DNA of 64,000 nt. Origin: Campylobacter avium LMG 24591 (lineage in GTDB: Bacteria; Campylobacterota; Campylobacteria; Campylobacterales; Campylobacteraceae). The notes below the pieces were generated by a model. It made no database searches, had not been told where the DNA came from, and saw nothing but the letters and a program-made list of their open reading frames with translations. Each line of letters begins with the position of its first letter. Within the stretch, counting starts at the first letter, position 1. The DNA lies in contig NZ_CP022347.1 of NCBI RefSeq assembly GCF_002238335.1, forward strand, positions 744,001-808,000, in the 5' to 3' direction. The position numbers and the translations under genes are program-made. Shown here in pieces: positions 1-7,055 of the stretch.

Positions 1-709
1 AAAAATCGCAGTAAATTTGCACAGAAAAAGCATATATCGCACAAAGTAGCTCTAAGAAATTATAAGAGCTTGGGTCGTTTAAAATTTCCTTTGAATAAAT
101 GCCTAAATAATTAGCTATTAAAACCTTTTTTATTATCCCAAAAAGCAGCAAAACTATAATCAAATTAGCATGTTTAAATTCTCTTTGTCTGTGAATTTGC
201 TCAAAGAAAAATGTGCTTCTCATGATAGGACCGCTTAGCAAGGTAGGGAAGAAAGATAAATACATAGCAACATTTAAGAAGCTTTCTATCTTTTTTTCTT
301 TGTATACATTTACTAGGTAAGTTATGGAAGCAAAGACATAAAAACTTATGCCTATTGGGAATATCAAATCACTATCTAAATATTCAAAGCCAAAAAACAT
401 CAAAAAAGCATCAAAGGTATCTTTTATACTAGAAAAATATTTAAAAAAGGACAGAGTCAAAACAACGCATGCTATGCAGCTTAAGAATATGTATTTTTTC
501 TGTCTTACAAAGATTAAAAGTGCAAAATAGTGTATAAAAAAGGTATATATAAACAAAACTAGTGCAAAGTATGGATTAACAAGAATATAAACCGTGTAGC
601 TAAAGAACAAAACAAGTAAATTTTGGAGTTTGTATTTTTCTTTAAATAACCAATAAATAGCAAAAAAAGCTATCATCATTAAAGAAAATTCTAAGGAAAA
701 ATAAGTCAT
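1..709 (-). CDS. patA: MBOAT family O-acyltransferase, PatA/AlgI-like (5' part only)
   Basis: Reading the minus strand from the ATG at 709 gives an open frame of about 236 codons that runs off the left edge. It is very hydrophobic, with several membrane segments, and carries MBOAT-type blocks: FPIGISFYVFASITYL (middle) and FPTLLSGPIM further on. Members of this family move acyl groups across or within the inner membrane; the Campylobacter member near ferritin is taken to be PatA, which supplies acetyl for peptidoglycan O-acetylation with PatB. The catalytic histidine region and any patB neighbour lie outside the window, so the exact substrate is inferred. AlgI- or DltB-like roles remain possible. 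The ribosome binding site is weak. Confidence 0.8.
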   Translation of the reverse strand, partial: MTYFSLEFSLMMIAFFAIYWLFKEKYKLQNLLVLFFSYTVYILVNPYFALVLFIYTFFIHYFALLIFVRQKKYIFLSCIACVVLTLSFFKYFSSIKDTFDAFLMFFGFEYLDSDLIFPIGISFYVFASITYLVNVYKEKKIESFLNVAMYLSFFPTLLSGPIMRSTFFFEQIHRQREFKHANLIIVLLLFGIIKKVLIANYLGIYSKEILNDPSSYNFLELLCAIYAFSVQIYCDF

Positions 710-732
710 ACAGCCACACTTGATATACAAAA

Positions 733-770
733 TTTCTAAGGCTTCATTCTACTTTTTATAGCCTTAGAAA
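733..770 (-). terminator. Rho-independent terminator of ferritin gene
   Basis: A perfect 11-bp inverted repeat (733-743 pairs with 760-770, 16-nt loop) follows the ferritin stop codon. On the minus strand the stem is followed by TTTTGT, giving a short U tract. It separates ferritin from the downstream acyltransferase gene. Confidence 0.75.
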
Positions 771-779
771 AAGTTAAAT

Positions 780-1274
780 TTATTTATTTACTAGAGTTTT
801 TATGTATTGGTCGGCCAAATAAAGACCATTTGCGTTGTCTTTGATGAGTTTTATTTTATCTACAATTCCTCTAAACAAAGCCTCCTCCTCGTGCTGCTCT
901 GCAACATACCATTGCAAGAAATTAAAGGTAGGGTAGTCCTTATGCTCTAACATAAAATCAACCAATTCGTTGATTGACTTTGTGATTGATTGTTCGTGTT
1001 CGTAAGTTTGTTCAAAGACATCTAACAAGGATTTAAATTCATCATCAGGGCTTGGTATGGAAGCTAATTTTACGTGAGAATCTGTCTCGTTTAGGTATTT
1101 TATCAGCTTTTTAGCATGCTCACTCTCCTCAGCTGCGTGTTGTAATAAAAACTCACCAGCACCGTCGTAGCTATTTTCAAAGCACCAAGAGGACATAGAA
1201 AGGTAAAGATTTGATGCGAACATCTCCTTTGCTATTTGCTCGTTTAATAAATTTATAACTTCTTTTGACAGCAT
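780..1274 (-). CDS. ftn: Ferritin (non-haem iron storage)
   Basis: 164 aa, the usual size of a bacterial FtnA subunit. It oxidises Fe(II) and stores it as mineral in a 24-subunit cytoplasmic shell, protecting against iron-driven oxidative damage. The ferroxidase ligands line up with E. coli FtnA: E17, E50, H53, E94, Q127 and E130 are all present. ATG start with AGGAGA just upstream. Transcribed alone: it has its own terminator downstream, and the endonuclease III gene upstream is separated by 141 nt. A TAAAAT at 1310-1315 (minus strand) is a possible -10 box. The single-gene layout is typical of Campylobacter ftn (also called cft). Confidence 0.97.
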   Translation of the reverse strand: MLSKEVINLLNEQIAKEMFASNLYLSMSSWCFENSYDGAGEFLLQHAAEESEHAKKLIKYLNETDSHVKLASIPSPDDEFKSLLDVFEQTYEHEQSITKSINELVDFMLEHKDYPTFNFLQWYVAEQHEEEALFRGIVDKIKLIKDNANGLYLADQYIKTLVNK

Positions 1275-1415
1275 TTTGTCTCCTAAAATATAAAATTTGT
1301 ACTTGCTTAATTTTACAGTAAGTTTTTAAATAATTCTACAAGATTTTTATATCTATTATCAATTTTTAATTAGCAATTTTTCAAGTTTTTGCCATTTTTT
1401 TATCCAAAGCAAAAG

Positions 1416-2042
1416 CTAAGCTAAATTTTTATCTTTACTAGTGCAAAGATGAGATAAAAAGCAGTCCTTGCAAAGTGGATTTTTAGCCTTGCAAATGTAG
1501 CGTCCAAAAAGCACCATGGCTTGATGTAAGTAGTTTAGATTATCCTTAAAAATCATACTTAAATCTTCCTCTGTTTTTTCAGGACTTTTTGCCTTGCTTA
1601 AATTTAACCTATGAGAAACTCTAAAAACATGCGTATCAACAGCCATAAAATTTGCCCCGCACCATTCTATCAAAACCACATGAGCGGTTTTTCGCCCCAC
1701 TCCTGCTAAGGATGTTAAATCCTTTTCATTAAGCGGAATTTCGCCGTTAAAATTTTCGCACACAGCCTTTGCCATTTTGATTAAATTTTCAGCCTTGTTA
1801 TTGAAAAAAGAGCAAGATTTTATGTAGTTTTTAACAGAGCCAAGCTTAGCCTTAGAAAGACTTTTAACATCAGGATAGGCCTCAAAAAGAGCAGGAGTTA
1901 TCAAATTCACTCTTTTATCGGTGCACTGTGCTGAGAGCATAACGCAAACGATTAATTCGTAAGGATTTTTAAAGACTAATTCTGTTTTTGCCTTCTCATA
2001 ATTTTGTAAAAAAAGTTCTTTTATCTTTAAGTTTCTTGTCAT
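1416..2042 (-). CDS. nth: Endonuclease III, DNA glycosylase/AP lyase
   Basis: 208 aa, full length. Removes oxidised pyrimidines from DNA and cuts the abasic site in base excision repair. The helix-hairpin-helix LAGVGRKTAHVVL carries the catalytic lysine (K118), and VDTHVFRVS carries the catalytic aspartate (D136). The C-terminal cysteines C184-X6-C191-X2-C194-X5-C200 form the classic [4Fe-4S] loop. It is divergent from peb4 and shares its promoter region. A second, FeS-less member of the superfamily lies at 28999-29685. Confidence 0.97.
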   Translation of the reverse strand: MTRNLKIKELFLQNYEKAKTELVFKNPYELIVCVMLSAQCTDKRVNLITPALFEAYPDVKSLSKAKLGSVKNYIKSCSFFNNKAENLIKMAKAVCENFNGEIPLNEKDLTSLAGVGRKTAHVVLIEWCGANFMAVDTHVFRVSHRLNLSKAKSPEKTEEDLSMIFKDNLNYLHQAMVLFGRYICKAKNPLCKDCFLSHLCTSKDKNLA

Positions 2043-2078
2043 TTTTGCGTTCTAATTACTGATTTTTAACGAAATTAA

Positions 2079-2086
2079 ATTATAAT
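2079..2086. promoter_or_regulatory. Shared palindromic -10 region for divergent nth and peb4
   Basis: ATTATAAT is self-complementary enough to read TATAAT on both strands (2081-2086 plus, 2079-2084 minus). It sits about 36 nt from each start codon. No clear -35 is seen on either side, as is usual for Campylobacter sigma-70 promoters. Confidence 0.6.
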
Positions 2087-2121
2087 TTTATTAATAAACT
2101 TTAACTAACAAAGGAAATTCA

Positions 2122-2940
2122 ATGAAAAAAGTTTTAATCACGGCCTTGTGCGCAAGTGTAACATTCTTAAATGCTGCTGTTGTGGCAACCGTTAATGGCA
2201 AAGACATAACAGATAGCGAAATAGATAAAAAACTAGAACGAGTTTTGGCTGGAAAGTCTATATCCTCACTACCAGCTGAACAAAAAAGAGCTATAATCCA
2301 ACAATACATAGCCCAGTACTTAATCCTTGATGACGCAAGAAAGCAAAATTTAGAAAAAGATAAGCTTTATACTGAGAATTTGGAATTAGCAAAGGAAGAT
2401 ATATTGCTAGGTGTTTATCAGCAAAAAATGGCTGATAAGGTAAAGATTGATAACTCAAAGGTCAAGGCTTTATATGATAAAAATAAGGCGCAGTTTGTAG
2501 AGCCAGCGCAAGTTAAGGCAAGACATATATTGGTTAAAAGTGACGCGGAAGCTAAGGAAATAATTTCTGAGCTAGGTTCTTTAAAAGGTTCTGCTTTAAC
2601 TCAAAAATTTGAAGAACTTGCAAGGTCTAAGTCAATTGACCCAGGTTCAGCATCAAGAGGTGGAGATTTGGGCTGGTTTGGTCAGCAAGATATGGTAAAA
2701 CCTTTCAGTGATGCTGCTTTTTCTCTTAAAAATGGCACTTTTACAAGAACTCCTGTTAAAACCCAATACGGCTTTCATGTTATCTTAAAAGAGGATTCTA
2801 AAGCTAGAAAACAGCTAACCCTAAGCGATGCGTCTGTAAAGAATTTCATAGAAAATCAACTTAAAATTCAAGAAGTTCAACAGCTTATGAATAAAAAAGC
2901 CATGGAGCTTTTTCAAGGCGCTAAAGTAGAGATAAAATAA
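2122..2940 (+). CDS. peb4: Peb4-type periplasmic peptidyl-prolyl isomerase/chaperone
   Basis: 272 aa. An N-terminal signal peptide (residues 1 to about 19, ending near LNAA) is followed by a SurA-like N-domain and a parvulin (PpiC) domain at roughly 131-226, with VKARHILVKS at its start and YGFHVILKE at its end. Peb4 (Cj0596 family, also called CBF2) helps outer-membrane proteins fold in the periplasm and is a known antigen. RBS AAAGGAAA precedes the ATG. The stop codon overlaps the fbaA start by one base (TAATG), implying translational coupling; the peb4-fbaA order is conserved in Campylobacter. Confidence 0.95.
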   Translation: MKKVLITALCASVTFLNAAVVATVNGKDITDSEIDKKLERVLAGKSISSLPAEQKRAIIQQYIAQYLILDDARKQNLEKDKLYTENLELAKEDILLGVYQQKMADKVKIDNSKVKALYDKNKAQFVEPAQVKARHILVKSDAEAKEIISELGSLKGSALTQKFEELARSKSIDPGSASRGGDLGWFGQQDMVKPFSDAAFSLKNGTFTRTPVKTQYGFHVILKEDSKARKQLTLSDASVKNFIENQLKIQEVQQLMNKKAMELFQGAKVEIK

Positions 2941-4004
2941 TGGGCGTTTTAGATATAGTAAGCTCTGGTGTTGTGAGCGGAGAGGATTTAAACAAGCTTT
3001 ATGCTTATGCTAAGAGTGAAGGTTTTGCCATACCTGCTGTTAATGTCGTAGGCACAAATTCCATAAATTCTGTGCTTGAGGCAGCCAAGAAGGTAAATTC
3101 TCCTGTAATTATCCAATTTTCAAACGGAGGAGCTAAATTTGTAGCTGGCAAAAACTGCGAAAATGGAGATGTTTTAGGTGCGATAAGCGGTGCAAGACAT
3201 GTTCATTTGCTAGCTAAAGCTTACGGCGTGCCTGTTATTTTACATACAGATCATGCTGCAAGGAAACTGCTGCCTTGGATAGATGGGCTTATAAAGGCAA
3301 ATGCTGAATTTAAGGCTAAGGAAGGACAGGCTTTGTTTTCTTCTCACATGCTTGATTTGAGCGAAGAAAGCTTGGAAGAAAATTTAAGCACCTGCGAAGA
3401 GTACTTAAAAAAGCTTTGTGCTTTGGGAATTTCACTTGAAATAGAACTTGGCTGCACCGGAGGAGAGGAAGACGGCGTAGATAATACCGGCATTGATAAT
3501 GCTAAATTATACACCCAGCCTGAAGATGTGGCACTAGCTTATGAAAGGCTTAGCAAGATAAGCGATAATTTTAGCATAGCGGCTTCCTTTGGCAATGTGC
3601 ATGGAGTTTATAAACCGGGCAATGTAAGTTTACAACCTAGCATACTAAAAAATTCACAAAGCTATGTTAAGGATAAATTTAAGCTAATTGATGATAAGCC
3701 TATAAATTTTGTATTTCACGGGGGCTCTGGCTCCGAGCTTAGCGACATAAAAGAAGCTATAAGCTACGGCGTTATTAAGATGAATATAGACACAGATACG
3801 CAGTGGGCTTTTTGGGATGGGGTTAGGCTTTATGAAAAGCAAAATAAAGACTACCTTCAAGCACAGATTGGAAATCCACAAGGTGAGGACAAGCCTAATA
3901 AAAAATATTATGATCCAAGAGTGTGGCTAAGAGCCGGTGAAGAAAGTATGGTAAAAAGGCTAGAAAGAGCCTTTGAAGATTTAAACTGTATAAATAAAAA
4001 TTAG
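2940..4004 (+). CDS. fbaA: Class II fructose-bisphosphate aldolase
   Basis: 354 aa, the length of class II enzymes of the E. coli FbaA type. Cleaves or forms fructose-1,6-bisphosphate; in Campylobacter, which lacks phosphofructokinase, it should serve gluconeogenesis. Zinc and substrate motifs are visible: HTDHAARKLLPW near residue 102, ELGCTGGEEDG in the middle, FGNVHGVYKPGN, and FHGGSGS near 260. Begins in the stop codon of peb4 and is followed after 7 nt by the MotA/ExbB-like gene. Confidence 0.96.
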   Translation: MGVLDIVSSGVVSGEDLNKLYAYAKSEGFAIPAVNVVGTNSINSVLEAAKKVNSPVIIQFSNGGAKFVAGKNCENGDVLGAISGARHVHLLAKAYGVPVILHTDHAARKLLPWIDGLIKANAEFKAKEGQALFSSHMLDLSEESLEENLSTCEEYLKKLCALGISLEIELGCTGGEEDGVDNTGIDNAKLYTQPEDVALAYERLSKISDNFSIAASFGNVHGVYKPGNVSLQPSILKNSQSYVKDKFKLIDDKPINFVFHGGSGSELSDIKEAISYGVIKMNIDTDTQWAFWDGVRLYEKQNKDYLQAQIGNPQGEDKPNKKYYDPRVWLRAGEESMVKRLERAFEDLNCINKN

Positions 4005-4011
4005 GTCGTTT

Positions 4012-5346
4012 ATGGATAAAGAAAATTTAGAAGTTGTTCTGCCAGATGTAAAAAAAAGAAGCGGTTTTTTAGTATATCTTAAGGTAATTTTTTTACCTTT
4101 TATACTTTTTGCCATTGTTTTTTGTGGGTATTTGGGCTACATAGACTTAAAAGTTAGCATTGTAGAACTAAGCTTGATTACTTGCATATTTTTAATAGCT
4201 TTGATTTTTGCTAAATACAACGCAGAATACACTTCTAGTATCTTTGAGCAGCAAAAAGATGAATTTAAGCAGGCTCTTAAAAGATACATTATGAAAAATT
4301 TTCTTACCATAGGCAAGGAAACTAAATGCAATGCCTCTTTCGATGATTTTGCCTTATCTTATATGAGGGATTTTAGAAATGAGAATTTTTCAGCCATAGC
4401 AAGTGCCATTTTTCCTCTTTTGGGAATTTTAGGAACCTTTATAAGTATGGCATTTTACATACCAAGCTTTACAAATTTAAATGCCTCGTCTTTAGAACAA
4501 GATATGTCAAGGCTTTTAAGCGGTGTTGCTAGTGCGTTTTATATATGTATATATGGTGTTTTTCTTTCTTTGTGGTGGATATTTTTTGAACGTTTTGGAA
4601 AGATTAAAATTCAGGTTTTATTAGATAGGCAAAAAAATGCTACAAGTTCGTTTTTTTGGTCTAAAGAGGAGCTTAGGCAAAGGTATTTAGAAAAATCCTC
4701 ACAGCATTTTGACAAGATAGCTATCATTTTCGAACAAGTTAGCAATGAGGACTTTTTTAAAGAGCTAGACCACAGCATAGAACGCAAATTTGGACTTTTC
4801 CAAGAGATGTTAAACGTGGAGGAAAAGGCTATAAGGGTTAGTAGTGAGCATATAAAGCAAACCATGACAGAGCTCAGCAGAGCGCATAGAAATCAAAGAG
4901 ATTTAAGCAAGGTTTATCTTGAAATGACTAACAACATCTCAACTCTTAATCAAAATTTCAAAGACATCAGCTCAAGAATGGCAGAGCAGTATAACAGGCT
5001 GTTAGATGTTAGTCAAGATAGAATTTCGCACCTTGATAAAACACTTCTTATGCTTGATGAACGTATAGATGCCTTGAAAAAGAATTTTGAATCCTATCAA
5101 ATTTCAATGCTTGAAAATCAGGAAAAGGTTTTTTCAGGCTTTAAAAATGCTTTAATTCACGGCATGAGAGAATTTAAAGAAATTTACGAGGAAGAAAAGA
5201 GCATAGACGATAAGATAGATATGATGACACAGCTAAGACAGGAAATGAGTGAGCTTGATAACGAAGCAAGCGAAGTTATAGCGAAGCTTGTCAAAGAGGA
5301 TAAGAGCCAAAAGAAAGAAGAAGATGCAAGAGATAAACAAGAATAA
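4012..5346 (+). CDS. MotA/TolQ/ExbB-like membrane protein with long coiled-coil tail
   Basis: 444 aa. Four membrane segments are apparent (about residues 18-40, 48-66, 125-148 and 165-192). The third carries FPLLGILGTFISM, matching the conserved glycine-rich helix of the MotA/TolQ/ExbB proton-channel family. Beyond about residue 200 it is a long charged helical, probably coiled-coil, cytoplasmic tail of over 200 residues, much longer than in TolQ or ExbB. The next gene encodes a single-span protein with an OmpA-like domain, so the two probably form a stator-like complex (Cj0598/Cj0599 family). Function unknown; the architecture resembles ZorA of Zorya systems, but no defence effector genes are nearby. 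Follows fbaA after 7 nt. Confidence 0.8.
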   Translation: MDKENLEVVLPDVKKRSGFLVYLKVIFLPFILFAIVFCGYLGYIDLKVSIVELSLITCIFLIALIFAKYNAEYTSSIFEQQKDEFKQALKRYIMKNFLTIGKETKCNASFDDFALSYMRDFRNENFSAIASAIFPLLGILGTFISMAFYIPSFTNLNASSLEQDMSRLLSGVASAFYICIYGVFLSLWWIFFERFGKIKIQVLLDRQKNATSSFFWSKEELRQRYLEKSSQHFDKIAIIFEQVSNEDFFKELDHSIERKFGLFQEMLNVEEKAIRVSSEHIKQTMTELSRAHRNQRDLSKVYLEMTNNISTLNQNFKDISSRMAEQYNRLLDVSQDRISHLDKTLLMLDERIDALKKNFESYQISMLENQEKVFSGFKNALIHGMREFKEIYEEEKSIDDKIDMMTQLRQEMSELDNEASEVIAKLVKEDKSQKKEEDARDKQE

Positions 5347-6190
5347 TTCATTTTATATGTTTTATCCCTTGCTTATTGCGGTATTATTCGTACTTTTTTT
5401 ATTTATCTTTTGCGCACTTTTATATAAAAATGTAGCGGCAAAAGCTGAGATACAAGAGGAATACAAAAAACTACTAAATCAAAAAGAAGCCTTTGAACAA
5501 AGCAAAAAAGACTTTAAACAAAGGCAGGATTTAATCCTTTCTTTGTCTAAGAATTTAGATTTAAATCAAACTGTGAATTTGAATTCAAAAGATAGAGATT
5601 TCTTACTTTTATTAACGCAGTTTCAAAAGCAAGAGGATGAGCTTAACTCTCTTAAAAACAATTTTAATCTAGCAAAAAAAAGAATTTTAGAGCTTAGCTT
5701 TTTGCAAAGTGATACTATCTTAGCGCTTCAGGCTATACTTGATGCGAATATTAGTCTTGATTCTCAAAGCGGGGCTGTTGTGATTTCATCTGATTCTTTA
5801 TTTAACGAATCATCTTATAATCTTAAAAGCGAGGCAAAATCCAAGCTAAGAAAGGTTTTAAGTGAGTATTTTGACGCTATTTTAGAAAATAAAGAACTAA
5901 GTCAAAGCCTAGAGCATATCATCATAGAAGTTCACACAGACTCACAAGGTTCATCTTATATGTATAAGCTTGATTTATCGCACAAAAGAGCTTATGAGCT
6001 ACTTGGCTTTATAAATTCCTTTTATAAAAACGACAGATTATCAAGCCTAATTTTAGCCAGCGGCAAGTCCTTTTCTCAGCCTGTTTTAGTGAATGGTGTT
6101 GAGGATAAGGCAGCTAGCAATAGGGTTAAAATTTATTTTACCGTATCACACAAAGCAATCATAGAAAAATTTGAAAACTTTTTGTATTAG
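5324..6190 (+). CDS. OmpA/MotB-domain inner-membrane protein, partner of the MotA/ExbB-like protein
   Basis: 288 aa from the ATG at 5324; a longer frame opens at a TTG at 5288, but the ATG is preceded by a purine-rich AAAGAAGAAG and gives a proper N terminus. One membrane helix at about residues 11-33, then a coiled-coil region (about 40-125) and a C-terminal OmpA-like peptidoglycan-binding domain (about 165-285) with HTDSQGS and LSHKRAYELL, and NRVKIYF at its end. Overlaps the upstream gene by 23 nt. The helix has no aspartate, unlike MotB, TolR, ExbD or ZorB, where this residue carries the ion flow. It may anchor or gate the partner rather than power it. Confidence 0.8.
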   Translation: MQEINKNNSFYMFYPLLIAVLFVLFLFIFCALLYKNVAAKAEIQEEYKKLLNQKEAFEQSKKDFKQRQDLILSLSKNLDLNQTVNLNSKDRDFLLLLTQFQKQEDELNSLKNNFNLAKKRILELSFLQSDTILALQAILDANISLDSQSGAVVISSDSLFNESSYNLKSEAKSKLRKVLSEYFDAILENKELSQSLEHIIIEVHTDSQGSSYMYKLDLSHKRAYELLGFINSFYKNDRLSSLILASGKSFSQPVLVNGVEDKAASNRVKIYFTVSHKAIIEKFENFLY

Positions 6191-7055
6191 CCCCATAGAA
6201 AAATTTAGCCTTTGCTCTTTTTCATTTTATGTGAAAAGGGATGATTTATTAGGCGAGATAAATGGCAACAAGGCTAGAAAAATGGCCTTTTTTATGGATA
6301 AAAACTATAAGCAAGGCACAAGGTTCATATCTTACGGCTCCTCTCAAAGCAATGCTCTTGCAGCTTTAAGTATCTTTTGTAAAAATAAAGGCTTAAATTT
6401 GTTTTTTGTTTGTGAAAAAATTTCATCTTTTTTAAAGCAAAATCCGCAGGGAAACTATGCCTTAGCACTTAAAAACAAAGCTTTAATACTTGAAAATTTA
6501 GACTTTAAGGATAAAAAAGACATGGCTTTAAGCCTTTATAAAAAGGGCGATATTTTCATAAATGAAGGCATTGCTATGAAAGAAGCCGAAGTTGGGCTTA
6601 AAATTTTGGCCAAGGAGATAGAAGAGCAAAGCAAGGCTTTAGACATAAAATTTGATATTTTCTTGCCCTCAGGCACTGGAACTAGTGCTTTTTTTCTCGC
6701 TAAAAATATAAATTTCAATGTTTATACTTGCTCTTGTGTTGGAAATGATGAGTATTTAAAAGAACAAATGCTAAATCTAGGCAGCATTCCAAAAAATCTG
6801 TTTATACTAAAAAAGACTAGAAAATTTCACTTTGCAAAACCTTATGAAGAGCTTTTTAAGCTTTATAAAAAGGCTTTAAATCAAGGCTTAGAATTTGATT
6901 TATTGTATGATACGGTAGGGCTTTATACTATTTTAGAAAATAAAATTGAATTTAAAAATCCACTTTTATACATACACCAAGGCGGTTTGAGCGGAAATTC
7001 AAGCATGTTAAAAAGGTACGAAAGAAAGTTTTTAGCACAAGGCAGCTTCGAATAA
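6171..7055 (+). CDS. PLP-dependent enzyme, ACC deaminase/D-cysteine desulfhydrase family
   Basis: 294 aa. VKRDDLLGEINGNKARKM near the N terminus matches the family's KRDDL...GGNKxRK block with the PLP-binding lysine; YGSSQSNALAAL corresponds to the phosphate/substrate loop, LPSGTGTSAFF to the glycine-rich loop and HQGGLSGN to the end of the fold. The family deaminates or desulfhydrates small amino acids; the actual substrate cannot be read from sequence. TTG start overlaps the previous gene by 20 nt, so it is probably coupled. It is somewhat shorter than typical members (about 330 aa). The 3' end overlaps the convergent helicase gene by 24 nt. Confidence 0.8.
   Translation: MKTFCISPIEKFSLCSFSFYVKRDDLLGEINGNKARKMAFFMDKNYKQGTRFISYGSSQSNALAALSIFCKNKGLNLFFVCEKISSFLKQNPQGNYALALKNKALILENLDFKDKKDMALSLYKKGDIFINEGIAMKEAEVGLKILAKEIEEQSKALDIKFDIFLPSGTGTSAFFLAKNINFNVYTCSCVGNDEYLKEQMLNLGSIPKNLFILKKTRKFHFAKPYEELFKLYKKALNQGLEFDLLYDTVGLYTILENKIEFKNPLLYIHQGGLSGNSSMLKRYERKFLAQGSFE

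Noticed and set aside
348-530. Plus-strand frame of 60 codons near the left edge
   Set aside because: Lies antisense within the continuous MBOAT acyltransferase frame and has no RBS or recognisable motif.
5288-5323. Longer start for the OmpA-domain protein
   Set aside because: Adds a lysine/arginine-rich stretch from the overlapping upstream gene; the ATG at 5324 is better placed.
4012-6190. Complete Zorya defence system
   Set aside because: Only the ZorA/ZorB-like architecture is present; no ZorC, ZorD or ZorE genes flank it, and the locus is otherwise core metabolism.
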